Assembly (NCBI GenBank): GCA_964351905.1 | Contig: CAYGPG010000004.1 | Location: forward strand, 44,527 to 108,526 | Reading direction: 5' to 3' | DNA from: GCA-2708415 sp964351905 | Lineage (GTDB): Bacteria > Pseudomonadota > Alphaproteobacteria > Micavibrionales > Micavibrionaceae | DNA length: 64,000 bases | Shown: piece after piece, positions 1 through 7,942 of the stretch | Layout: every line of letters begins with the position of its first letter | Position numbering within the stretch: the first letter of the stretch is position 1 | Made by a program: the position numbers and the translations under genes | Notes under the pieces: generated by a model | The model's input: the letters and a program-made list of their open reading frames with translations, nothing else | What the model was told of the DNA's origin: nothing | The model's database searches: none

Positions 1-2
1 TG

Positions 3-131
3 ACTGGACAGATGGAAAAAAGCCACGATGTTCGCCGTTCAAGAATGGAAGCTCGAAATTTTCGTGGTACGGTTTTAGATCGTCCTGATTATTACGGGTC
101 TTTCGAAAAAACTAACTCTTTAAAAATGTAG
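3..131 (+). CDS. C-terminal end of an unidentified protein (partial)
   Basis: The frame starting at base 3 is open from the window edge to a TAG at 129-131 and gives 42 residues ending in SLKM. The piece is charged (RRSRMEARNFRG, then PDYYG) and reads like the tail of a cytoplasmic protein, but I do not recognise the family. The start lies upstream of the window. Confidence 0.5.
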   Translation, partial: TGQMEKSHDVRRSRMEARNFRGTVLDRPDYYGSFEKTNSLKM

Positions 132-225
132 TTTTTTAATATAAAACACCCTTGATTTATCTTTCAAATAAGACCATATTCCCGCTTCCGAGTATAATTT
201 TACAACATTTAAATATGAGGCGAAG

Positions 226-402
226 ATGATAGCTTTCAGTGTGCTAAAGAGTTTCGTGCGCGCGAGCCAACGAAACTCAGATATGATTAATGAGAATGAC
301 GAAACCGACACAACCACGACATCGTCAGGCTCAGCAGGTGGATACACCACACCAGGCATGGATAATTGTATCCTTGCTCCCTATAATTTTAGTTTTCAGT
401 AA
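226..402 (+). CDS. Small unknown ORF with a good ribosome-binding site
   Basis: A 58-codon frame starts at an ATG preceded by GAGG at 217-220 (5-base spacing), a better start signal than that of the overlapping antisense frame (120-359). The product has a short hydrophobic/basic start (MIAFSVLKSFVR), an acidic then Thr/Ser/Gly-rich centre, and ends NFSFQ. There is no known domain and no clear signal peptide. It faces the infA operon tail to tail. It may be a lineage-specific small protein or a chance frame. Confidence 0.35.
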   Translation: MIAFSVLKSFVRASQRNSDMINENDETDTTTTSSGSAGGYTTPGMDNCILAPYNFSFQ

Positions 403-408
403 ATTTTA

Positions 409-444
409 TAAAAAAATGAAAACCGCGTTTTCTATTTTTCGCGG
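409..444 (-). terminator. Rho-independent terminator overlapping the infA stop
   Basis: Arms CCGCG (423-427) and CGCGG (440-444) flank a loop that contains the infA stop codon. On the minus strand the hairpin is followed by a T-rich run (409-422). Confidence 0.55.
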
Positions 445-650
445 AACGTAATGCGACCTTTTGAGAGGTCATAGGGTGTCATTTCAACGGTTACGGTATC
501 GCCTTGAAGGACGCGAATACGGAACTTACGCATTTTACCTGCGGCATGTGCCAAAATTTCATGGTCATTTTCTAACTTCACACGGAACATTGCGTTCGGT
601 AAAATTTCTGTGACAACACCTTTAAATTCTAATAAATCTTCTTTAGCCAT
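432..650 (-). CDS. infA: Translation initiation factor IF-1
   Basis: 72 residues, the usual IF-1 length, forming a single S1/OB-fold domain over the whole chain. It starts MAKEDLLEFKGVV and carries the typical RIRVLQGDTVTVEMTPYDL segment and the GRITFREK end. IF-1 binds the 30S A site and helps IF-2 and IF-3 in initiation. No strong Shine-Dalgarno is visible upstream. A terminator overlaps the stop. In many alphaproteobacteria infA lies near his and murA genes, as it does here. Confidence 0.97.
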   Translation of the reverse strand: MAKEDLLEFKGVVTEILPNAMFRVKLENDHEILAHAAGKMRKFRIRVLQGDTVTVEMTPYDLSKGRITFREK

Positions 651-754
651 TTTTAATCTTTGTTATTGAAATACTTGAGTTTTATACGCCTCTTAGCCGT
701 AAAAGGCAAATATCTTTTACTTTTTGCCCACTTTGGAAGTTTTGTAGCAAAATA

Positions 755-1411
755 TTAGCTCACGGCCTCTCTAAATTTTTTGATCCATTGCCCCATTTCT
801 TCGGGCATGGTTTTTAAGGCCGTACGGTTCACAACCAAGTGCGCAGAGATATCAACCATCTGGTCTGTTTCTGTTAGCCCGTTGGCTTTTAAGGTGGAAC
901 CCGTCGACACCAAATCCACAATGCGTTTTGCAAGCCCAAGCGAGGGCGCAATCTCCATTGCGCCATTGAGTTTAATACACTCGGCCTGAATGCCCAAATT
1001 GGCGTAATGCTTACGCGTTAAGTTCGGGTATTTCGTCGCCACACGAATGTGGCTCAATTGTTCATTATTTTCTTGGCTTGCCAATTCTGTCGGCATGGCA
1101 ATCGACAGGCGACAATAACCAATCTTTAAATCGACGGGTGCATAAAGTTCTGAATAATCAAATTCTTCAATCACGTCTGACCCGACCACGCCCATATGCG
1201 CCGCACCAAAGGCGGTAAAGGTCGCGACATCAAACGCGCGTACACGAATAATATCCAGATTGTCGATATTGGTTTTAAAACGTAAAAGCCGTGATTTAGA
1301 ATCAGAAAATGCTGCCTCAGGCTCAATTCCACACTTGGAAAGCATCGGAAGAAGCTCTTCCAATATACGTCCTTTGGGTACGGCTAAAATTAATTTTTGC
1401 GTATTATTCAT
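755..1411 (-). CDS. hisG: ATP phosphoribosyltransferase catalytic subunit, short form
   Basis: 218 residues, matching the short HisG form that lacks the C-terminal histidine-binding domain. It catalyses the first step of histidine synthesis (ATP + PRPP to phosphoribosyl-ATP). The start reads LILAVPKGRILEELLP, and the PRPP-binding region reads DLVSTGSTLKANGL near residues 167-180. Short HisG needs the regulatory partner HisZ, and a hisZ gene lies at 37.4-38.5 kb here. The gene is transcribed toward infA with a 104-base gap. Confidence 0.96.
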   Translation of the reverse strand: MNNTQKLILAVPKGRILEELLPMLSKCGIEPEAAFSDSKSRLLRFKTNIDNLDIIRVRAFDVATFTAFGAAHMGVVGSDVIEEFDYSELYAPVDLKIGYCRLSIAMPTELASQENNEQLSHIRVATKYPNLTRKHYANLGIQAECIKLNGAMEIAPSLGLAKRIVDLVSTGSTLKANGLTETDQMVDISAHLVVNRTALKTMPEEMGQWIKKFREAVS

Positions 1412-1563
1412 GCCAACCTTTTACCACAGTATAAAAACAGGTCACGCGCTTTATTAGTTCGTTGCAGTCGTTTTTTTTAAATTTTTGCTGAGTCTTTGAT
1501 TTTATTGATTATTTTTATTAGTTCGTTTGCCGATAAATTAAGATTTTCTTTCAAAACCAAACT

Positions 1564-1698
1564 GTTATTGCGAGCGAAGCGCGGCAATATAGACTTTCCT
1601 TCACATCCCAACGAAAGTTGGGATCTAGATGCCAGCCTGCGCTGGCATGTGGTTATATTTTTTCTGGATTGCTTCGTCATTTCATTCCTCGCAATGAC
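1564..1698. repeat. Interspersed palindromic repeat with a nested second element
   Basis: The outer arms (ATTGCGAGCGAAGCGCGGCA at the left, TTCCTCGCAATGAC at the right) match the element at 55213-55294 read in reverse complement. The middle differs: bases 1607-1650 hold two further hairpins (TCCCAAC/GTTGGGA and TGCCAG/CTGGCA). This copy is therefore about 50 bases longer. The 1412-1810 interval holds nothing else I can identify. Confidence 0.75.
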
Positions 1699-1810
1699 GA
1701 TCCGTGCTTTAGAAAGTAAAAATTCATAGTTGAAAGTAGCATAAATAAGGCTTAAAATAAAGGAATATTTTCCTATTTACTTTTTTGCTTTTATATTATA
1801 CATAACAATA

Positions 1811-2395
1811 ATGAATAAAGCACAACTAATAGACATTCAGTATGATCCCAATTCTTTTATTTTTTCTGCATTGAGTCAGATAGATGAAAGTATGTCTTAT
1901 TTAAGCTCGATGCCAATGTCGGAGCCTTTCCCTACTGTAAAAGACGTTCCTGCGGGAAATTATAGTTTAATTCTAAGCTTTGAAGGTAAAGACAAAGATT
2001 TGCATTTAAGGTTGCGTGATGAAAATGGTGCCATAACTAAAGAAAAATCCATCCCTATTGAGGATATGTTTTCAGCAATGGTAAATAGCATGGACATGAT
2101 GGCTGCAAGTAATCCATTAGAATTATCTGGTGATGAAGATAACTTTGGAGAAGAGTTATTGAACTTTTTCGCAGATAAAGATGGCATTATGGAAGCAACA
2201 AATAATCAAATAACAGAACAGGCAGCTGCGTTTTCAGATTTTTTGCATTCGTGGTTTGAATTTGGTGAATCTCACGTTGCTGTTATATCGTCTCTTCACA
2301 TGTCAATTGTGTCAAATGCTTCACCTATTATTACAAGAAGAAGAGCGGAAATGTTTCAAGGTAATTCTCAACCTCCTAAGTATACTAAAAACTAA
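1811..2395 (+). CDS. Unknown protein, possibly a diverged UPF0262-type protein
   Basis: 194 residues with no signal peptide or membrane segment. Parts resemble the UPF0262 layout: LIDIQYD at the N-terminus, then NYSLILSFEGKDKDLHLRLRD (a GPYxLxLSIExxxLxFDIR-like strand pair), and a hydrophobic HVAVISSLHMSIV near the end like the family's LFTLICVLH. UPF0262 genes usually sit near murA, his genes and infA, so the context fits, but the similarity is by eye and weak. It is on the opposite strand to its neighbours, and its TAA overlaps the murA TAG tail to tail. No clear Shine-Dalgarno is seen. Confidence 0.55.
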   Translation: MNKAQLIDIQYDPNSFIFSALSQIDESMSYLSSMPMSEPFPTVKDVPAGNYSLILSFEGKDKDLHLRLRDENGAITKEKSIPIEDMFSAMVNSMDMMAASNPLELSGDEDNFGEELLNFFADKDGIMEATNNQITEQAAAFSDFLHSWFEFGESHVAVISSLHMSIVSNASPIITRRRAEMFQGNSQPPKYTKN

Positions 2396-3705
2396 CCCCG
2401 CACCCGCTCTATCTTTGCCCCCACTGCTGTGAGTTTATCGACGATGTTTTCGTAGCCGCGGTCTAGGTGGTAGATGCGGTTGATGGTTGTTTCACCTTCA
2501 GCAACAAGGCCTGCGAGTACCATAGCGACGGAGGCCCGTAAATCTGTGGCCATGACTTCCGCGCCTTTGAGTTTTTCAACGCCGCGAATAATGGCGGAAT
2601 TACCATTTACGCTAATGTTCGCGCCCATACGGTTGAGTTCAGGCACGTGCATAAAACGATTTTCAAAAATCGTTTCACTGATCATACTTGCTCCATCACA
2701 AAGTGTGAGCATCGTCATAAATTGCGCCTGCAAATCCGTGGGAAAACCAGGATAGACTTCGGTCATAATATCCATTCCCTTAAGGCGCGATTTTTTCATT
2801 GTGACAATGACATTCTCCCCCTCTTGCTCAATTTTAATACCTGCATCTTTTAAAGGCGCGATAAGCGCGGATAGAAAATCAGTGCGGGTGTTTAAAAGTT
2901 TTAGTTCGCCGCCACATAATCCAACAGCACACATATAGGTACCTGTTTCAATGCGATCAGGGATAACAGAATGCGTAGTGCCTTTTAATTTTTTAACGCC
3001 TTTAATGCGGATTTCAGATGTGCCGAGCCCTTCAATTTTTGCGCCCATTTCAATCAACGCATTGCCTTGGTCAACAATTTCTGGCTCCTGCGCCGCGTTT
3101 TTTAAAATCGTTACGCCATCCGCCAACGTCGCAGCCATCATAAGATGTTCAGTCGCGCCGACAGAAACAAAAGGAAATGTAATTTCTGCGCCTTTTAAAC
3201 CGCCCTTGGGCGCGGTGGCCTTGATATAACCTTCCTCAAGCTTGATTTTCGCGCCCATGGCTTCCAAGCCCTTAAGGTGCAAATCAACAGGGCGACCGCC
3301 GATGGAACAGCCGCCCGGGAGGGACACTTCGGCTTTTCCTTTGCGTGCTAAAATAGGCCCTAACACCAAAATACTCGCACGCATTTTACGCACTAAATCA
3401 TAGGGCGCGATATGAGAGGTCAGTTCTTTTGCATGAAAGGTGGCTATTTTTTTCTTATGATCCAGTGTGGCCTCAACACCAAGATGTTCTAAAACCTGCG
3501 TTAAAAAAGTAACGTCACGCAGGCTCGTTGGCATGTTTTTTAAAATAAGCGGCTCGTCTGTTAAGAGGGCGGCACACATATGTTTAAGCGCCGCATTTTT
3601 GGCACCGCTAATTCTGATTTCACCTTTTAATTTTGCGCCGCCCGTCACGCGCATTTGTTCTAAGCCCGTATTTTCGGCTTTTGGTTCGGTTGTAGTGGTG
3701 GACAT
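2392..3705 (-). CDS. murA: UDP-N-acetylglucosamine 1-carboxyvinyltransferase
   Basis: 437 residues. It catalyses the first committed step of peptidoglycan synthesis, transferring enolpyruvate from PEP to UDP-GlcNAc. The N-terminal RISGAKNAALKHM motif and the catalytic loop PGGCSIGGRPVDLHL are present, with the Cys (about residue 133) that fosfomycin alkylates. About 15 extra residues precede the usual start region. It lies 27 bases downstream of dcd in the same direction. Its stop overlaps the stop of the convergent unknown gene. Confidence 0.97.
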   Translation of the reverse strand: MSTTTTEPKAENTGLEQMRVTGGAKLKGEIRISGAKNAALKHMCAALLTDEPLILKNMPTSLRDVTFLTQVLEHLGVEATLDHKKKIATFHAKELTSHIAPYDLVRKMRASILVLGPILARKGKAEVSLPGGCSIGGRPVDLHLKGLEAMGAKIKLEEGYIKATAPKGGLKGAEITFPFVSVGATEHLMMAATLADGVTILKNAAQEPEIVDQGNALIEMGAKIEGLGTSEIRIKGVKKLKGTTHSVIPDRIETGTYMCAVGLCGGELKLLNTRTDFLSALIAPLKDAGIKIEQEGENVIVTMKKSRLKGMDIMTEVYPGFPTDLQAQFMTMLTLCDGASMISETIFENRFMHVPELNRMGANISVNGNSAIIRGVEKLKGAEVMATDLRASVAMVLAGLVAEGETTINRIYHLDRGYENIVDKLTAVGAKIERVRG

Positions 3706-3732
3706 GGCAGGCTTTCTAATAAGGGCAGGCTG

Positions 3733-4362
3733 TTATTTATCGGTTTTAATACGTGGCAACGTGACGCCCGTTTGTTTCATGTATTTACCCGCACGATCGG
3801 CGTAGGAGACTTCACAGCCGCTGGAGCCTTTGAAGAATAAGAACTGCGCTACACCTTCATTGGCGTAGACTTTAGCAGGAAGCGGCGTTGTATTTGAAAT
3901 CTCTAACGTCACATGGCCTTCCCATCCAGGCTCGAGCGGGGTGACATTGACGATTAAACCACAACGGGCATAGGTGCTTTTACCCAAGCACACCACAAGC
4001 ACATCTTTCGGAATACGAAAATATTCAACGGAACGCGTAAGCACAAAGCTGTTTGGTGGAATAATGCAAACATCCGTTTCACGATCAACAAAACTCTCAG
4101 CAGAGAAATTCTTCGGATCAACAATGGCATTATCAACATTGGTAAAAATTTTAAACTCGTTTGAACAGCGTGAGTCATACCCATAGGAAGACAGCCCGTA
4201 AGAAATTTTGCCTTCTGCTGTTTGCTTCTCTACAAACGGCTCAATCATACCGTGATTAAGTGCCTGCTCACGGATCCAATGATCGGGCATAATACCCGGC
4301 AACGCATCTGTTGCGGCAAGTGTTTCAATTTGGCTGTCGTTGGCGGTTTTCGGATTGGTCAT
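3733..4362 (-). CDS. dcd: dCTP deaminase
   Basis: 209 residues. It makes dUTP from dCTP for thymidylate synthesis. The motifs SSYGYDSR, GKSTYARCGLIVNVTPLEPGWEGHVTLE (in pieces) and EGVAQFLFF are typical of the trimeric Dcd/dUTPase fold. It has roughly 20 extra N-terminal residues compared with the usual ~185; an internal Met before PDHWIREQA (start at 4290) is an alternative start. It sits between a 43-codon gene and murA as a likely operon. Confidence 0.95.
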   Translation of the reverse strand: MTNPKTANDSQIETLAATDALPGIMPDHWIREQALNHGMIEPFVEKQTAEGKISYGLSSYGYDSRCSNEFKIFTNVDNAIVDPKNFSAESFVDRETDVCIIPPNSFVLTRSVEYFRIPKDVLVVCLGKSTYARCGLIVNVTPLEPGWEGHVTLEISNTTPLPAKVYANEGVAQFLFFKGSSGCEVSYADRAGKYMKQTGVTLPRIKTDK

Positions 4363-4364
4363 CG

Positions 4365-4496
4365 TTACTTTTCTTCTTTTTTATCTCTTTGTTCTTTTGC
4401 AAGTGCTTTGCGCTTTTTTAAATTATCGCGCAGGGCGGCGGCGCGTTTATCTGCTTTAATTTGTGCCTGCGTTCTTTGTCCGTTTTGAGAACTCAT
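4365..4496 (-). CDS. Small basic protein upstream of dcd
   Basis: A 43-codon frame (ATG at 4494-4496, TAA at 4365-4367) ends two bases before the dcd start. It is mostly Lys, Arg, Ala and Gln (KADKRAAALRDNLKKRKAL), predicted to be one long amphipathic helix. I recall similar short Lys/Arg-rich proteins near murA in alphaproteobacteria, without a known role. The tight coupling to dcd supports it being real. Confidence 0.6.
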   Translation of the reverse strand: MSSQNGQRTQAQIKADKRAAALRDNLKKRKALAKEQRDKKEEK

Positions 4497-4672
4497 CGTG
4501 TCATATTCAAGGTTAATTTATGAAAACACCCAAACTATAGGCAAAAGGGGCGTGACAGAAAAGAAAAATTATACTAATTTGCGCGTCTATGTGGAAGGTT
4601 TAGGCCGTTTCACAGCAAAATGCCTTTAAAGATGCCGTTGCGGACTTGCCCGCTCGAGTCTTTTTAAAGCAA

Positions 4673-4747
4673 GCCGCGGTAGCTCAGTGGTAGAGCGCGT
4701 CATTGGTAATGACGAGGTCGAGAGTTCAATTCTCTCTCGTGGCACCA
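4673..4747 (+). tRNA. tRNA-Thr (anticodon GGT)
   Basis: 75 bases including the encoded CCA. The acceptor stem GCCGCGG pairs with TCGTGGC (G-T pairs at two places). The anticodon stem CGTCA/TGACG holds the loop TTGGTAA, anticodon GGT. The T-arm is GAGAG-TTCAATT-CTCTC. It is convergent with glpK, 15 bases away. Confidence 0.97.
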
Positions 4748-4762
4748 TTTTTTCTCTTAATA

Positions 4763-6244
4763 TTATAAGTTTAGTAAGGTGCGGCTTATTTCTTGTGACC
4801 AGCGGCCTAAGAGATTTTGGCGTTCTTGGTCTTGCATCATTGGTCGATAAACGTGTTGTTTCTTCCATTTATCTGACACATCGTCTAAGTCTTTATAAAC
4901 ACCCACGTGTAGACCTGCCAGACAAGCCGCGCCGAGGGCTGTTGTTTCTGTGATTTGGGGAACTTGGACTTCCCTATCCAAAATATCGCTTAAAAACTGG
5001 CACATAAATTTATTGGCAACCAAACCACCATCAACGCGAAGAACTTTAATTTCCTGTCCTGTGTCATCTTGAAATGCCTGCATTAGGTCGTTGGTTTGGT
5101 AAGCTTGAGCTTCTAATGCAGCACGTGTGATATGCGCCTTTGTGGTCTCTCGGCTTAAGCCTGTGATGGATGCACGTGCTCTTGGTTTCCAATGCGGTGC
5201 GCCCAGCCCTGTAAAGGCAGGGACAAAATATACATCGTTGTTGTCAGGTACAGAGGTGGCGAGCGTCTCACTTTCTTGCGCATCATCGAAAAAACCGAGG
5301 TTATCGCGCAGCCATTGAATGGCCGCGCCTGCAACAAAGATCGCTCCTTCTGTTGCATAAGTAACTTCACCGTTTAATCGGTACGCAATGGTTGTCAGTA
5401 ACCGATTTTTTGACTCAACAAAATCTTGCCCAATATTCATCAGCGCAAAACATCCTGTCCCATAGGTTGATTTTACCATACCTTTGGTAAAGCATGCTTG
5501 CCCTATTAACGCAGATTGTTGATCCCCTGCCATGCCAGCGATGGGCAATTTAATGTTGTTAATTTCTGTTTCACCAAAATCAAAACAATTATCGACAACT
5601 TCAGGCAAAAGGTTTTTAGGGATATCAAATAATTCTAAAAGTTCGTCATCCCATTTTTGTTCAACAATATTATAAATCATTGTGCGTGATGCGTTTGCAG
5701 CATCTGTGTAATGAGAAGTGCCTTTTGTTAAACGCCAGAGAAGAAAGCTATCAATAGTGCCAAAAGCAAGCTCACCCTTCTTAGCTCTCTCACGCGCGCC
5801 TTCAACATTGTCCAAAATCCATTTTATTTTGGTGGCGGAAAAATAAGGATCAAGCAAAAGTCCTGTCTTTTGACGAACCGCATCTTCATGCCCTGCCCCT
5901 TTAAGCGCGGCACAATAATCAGCGGCACGGCGGTCTTGCCAAACAATGGCGTTATAAACAGGCTCCCCTGTTTTACGATCCCATATCACGGTTGTTTCGC
6001 GTTGATTGGTAATACCAATTGCCTTAGGCGTTTCGTGTTTATTGTTTTTTAGAATTTCTTCACACGCCCAAATCGTGTCATTCCAAATGGCATTGGCGTC
6101 TTGTTCAATCCATCCTTTATGCGGATAGATAATTTCTAATTCTTTTTGATGAACGTCCAATATCTCGCCATTTTCGGAAAATAATATCGCGCGAGAACTG
6201 GTCGTGCCCTGATCAATTGATAAAATTGTTTTAACTTTTCTCAT
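4763..6244 (-). CDS. glpK: Glycerol kinase
   Basis: 493 residues, the normal length for this FGGY-family sugar kinase, which phosphorylates glycerol to glycerol-3-phosphate. It begins LSIDQGTTSSRAILF, the ATP phosphate-binding loop. It has NAIVWQDRR and the glycerol-binding GMAGDQQSALIGQACF with the catalytic Asp. Its start overlaps the end of glpD by 14 bases, so the two are translated from one mRNA. No glycerol facilitator or GlpR regulator is seen nearby. Confidence 0.97.
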   Translation of the reverse strand: MRKVKTILSIDQGTTSSRAILFSENGEILDVHQKELEIIYPHKGWIEQDANAIWNDTIWACEEILKNNKHETPKAIGITNQRETTVIWDRKTGEPVYNAIVWQDRRAADYCAALKGAGHEDAVRQKTGLLLDPYFSATKIKWILDNVEGARERAKKGELAFGTIDSFLLWRLTKGTSHYTDAANASRTMIYNIVEQKWDDELLELFDIPKNLLPEVVDNCFDFGETEINNIKLPIAGMAGDQQSALIGQACFTKGMVKSTYGTGCFALMNIGQDFVESKNRLLTTIAYRLNGEVTYATEGAIFVAGAAIQWLRDNLGFFDDAQESETLATSVPDNNDVYFVPAFTGLGAPHWKPRARASITGLSRETTKAHITRAALEAQAYQTNDLMQAFQDDTGQEIKVLRVDGGLVANKFMCQFLSDILDREVQVPQITETTALGAACLAGLHVGVYKDLDDVSDKWKKQHVYRPMMQDQERQNLLGRWSQEISRTLLNL

Positions 6245-7772
6245 TCAAAATACCTTCATATATTTCAGAGAATTTTAAAGTTAGTTTTTCTAATGTCTTA
6301 TCATCAATATGAAGACCTAATTTAGACCGACGCCACAAAACATCGTCTAATTCTTGCGCATATTCATATTGAATAAGATATTTCAGTTCGGCCTCATATA
6401 CGCCACCGCCAAAATTCTCGCCTAAATCTTTGACTTTGTTCACGCCTTCCAATAACACATCCATACGCGTTCCATAGGCACGTGCATATCGAAAAAGAAG
6501 GTTTTTGTTTAAAAAAGTATAACGCGCGGTTTGCTTTTTGATAAACGCATCAAAATCTGCATTTAAAATATCACCACCTGGTAACGCTGAATTTTCTGTC
6601 CATGGCATAAATCTTAATTTAGGAAAAATCGTTCTAAAGCGATCCATCGCATGTTCGGCCAGCGCCCTGTAAGTCGTTATCTTGCCGCCAAAAACAGAAA
6701 GAATTGGTGGACCGTAACGCTCATCCATATAAAGTTTATAATCACGCGTGACTTTTGATGAATTCTCCTCACCATCCTCAACCAGAGAGCGAACACCGCT
6801 ATAATTCCAAACAACATCATCGGGTGAAATTTGTTTTTTAAACGAAGCATTTACAGCGTTGCAAAGATATTCAATTTCTTCTTCATCAATTTCAACCTGC
6901 GCGGCATCCCCTTCATATGGTTTATCTGTCGTGCCTATTAACGTATATTTATTCTCATAAGGAATGGTAAAAATAATACGTCCATCTTTTTGTTGTAAGA
7001 TAAAAGTATGATCACCTTTATATAATTTTGGAATAACAATATGGCTTCCTTTGACAAGCCTGACTTGAGGAACGAAGTCCGTCCTATTTTTTTCTACTTT
7101 GGTAAGTTCCGATCCATCTAAAAGCCCCCTCACCCATGGCCCTGCGGCGTTCACAACTGCTTTCGCTGTCACTTGAAATTCATCAGACGTGCGAACATTT
7201 TGCAAGTGAACTTGCCAGCCCTTTTTATCATGTGTCGGTTGTAAATAAACACAAGCCGTACGGGTTAAAATATTCGCGCCTTTATCTTGCGCATCCATCG
7301 CGTTTAGAACTACCAATCGTGAATCCTCAACCCAGCAATCTGAATAAGAGACACCTTTGGTATATTTATCTTTTAAAGGATCAGATAAGGCGTCTGTTGC
7401 AAAATCTAAAGATTCAGAAGAGCTTAATTTCTTACGTCCCGCCAAACGGTCATATAAAAACATACCCAATTTGATCATCCAATAAGGACGAAGGTGATCA
7501 TCATGCGGTAAAACAAATTTTAGCGGCCAGATAATATGGGGCGCAGCCTTTAAAAGTGTTTCACGTTCCTGCAAAGACTCTTTGACTAGCTTAAACTCAT
7601 AATGTTCAAGATATCGAAGGCCGCCATGCACTAACTTTGTACTGGAAGACGATGTCGCGCTCGCCAAATCTTGCGCTTCAACCAAAAGCACGGACAACCC
7701 TCGCCCCGCCGCATCACGCGCGATGCCTGTTCCGTTAATACCGCCACCTATTACACACAAATCATAATCCAT
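6231..7772 (-). CDS. glpD: Aerobic glycerol-3-phosphate dehydrogenase (FAD)
   Basis: 513 residues. The N-terminal Rossmann motif CVIGGGINGTGIARDAAGRG binds FAD, followed by SSSSTKLVHGGLRYLEHYEF, characteristic of GlpD. The enzyme oxidises glycerol-3-phosphate to DHAP and passes electrons to quinone at the inner membrane. It is first in the glpD-glpK operon and divergent from the yjbH-like gene across a 170-base region with inverted repeats. Confidence 0.96.
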   Translation of the reverse strand: MDYDLCVIGGGINGTGIARDAAGRGLSVLLVEAQDLASATSSSSTKLVHGGLRYLEHYEFKLVKESLQERETLLKAAPHIIWPLKFVLPHDDHLRPYWMIKLGMFLYDRLAGRKKLSSSESLDFATDALSDPLKDKYTKGVSYSDCWVEDSRLVVLNAMDAQDKGANILTRTACVYLQPTHDKKGWQVHLQNVRTSDEFQVTAKAVVNAAGPWVRGLLDGSELTKVEKNRTDFVPQVRLVKGSHIVIPKLYKGDHTFILQQKDGRIIFTIPYENKYTLIGTTDKPYEGDAAQVEIDEEEIEYLCNAVNASFKKQISPDDVVWNYSGVRSLVEDGEENSSKVTRDYKLYMDERYGPPILSVFGGKITTYRALAEHAMDRFRTIFPKLRFMPWTENSALPGGDILNADFDAFIKKQTARYTFLNKNLLFRYARAYGTRMDVLLEGVNKVKDLGENFGGGVYEAELKYLIQYEYAQELDDVLWRRSKLGLHIDDKTLEKLTLKFSEIYEGILNEKS

Positions 7773-7839
7773 GGATTAAATGTACAACAGATCAATGAAA
7801 CAACAAGAGCGAAGTTATAATTTTCTTCACCTTTATCAC

Positions 7840-7916
7840 TGTGGATAAAAGCCCTCAAATCTTTGACTTAAAAGGAATATTTCAAGAAAATGATAGTGGA
7901 TAATTTCTTATCCACC
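7840..7916. promoter_or_regulatory. Cluster of DnaA-box-like sites and a perfect inverted repeat
   Basis: Between divergent glpD and the yjbH-like gene, TGTGGATAA (7840-7848) is an exact reverse DnaA box. AGTGGATAA (7895-7903) and TTATCCACC (7908-7916) are one-mismatch copies. The last two form a perfect 8-base inverted repeat (GTGGATAA, 4-base loop, TTATCCAC). There is no T-run, so it is not a simple terminator. It may be a DnaA site or an operator for either gene. Confidence 0.45.
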
Positions 7917-7942
7917 TACCTTTCATAAACAGGACTTCACCT

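Noticed and set aside
120..359. 79-codon minus-strand frame
   Set aside because: Its start lacks a ribosome-binding site, the N-terminus is the antisense of a Thr/Ser-rich stretch, and it overlaps a plus-strand frame with a better start signal.
1477..1729. Frames on both strands across the hisG-upstream interval
   Set aside because: They are produced by the palindromic repeat, which is open in several frames.
4626..4868. 80-codon minus-strand frame
   Set aside because: It crosses the tRNA-Thr gene, whose antisense gives the RERIELSTSSL-like sequence often wrongly called as a protein.
7840..7916. Chromosomal origin of replication
   Set aside because: There are only three boxes, and no origin-linked genes such as dnaA, hemE or parAB nearby.
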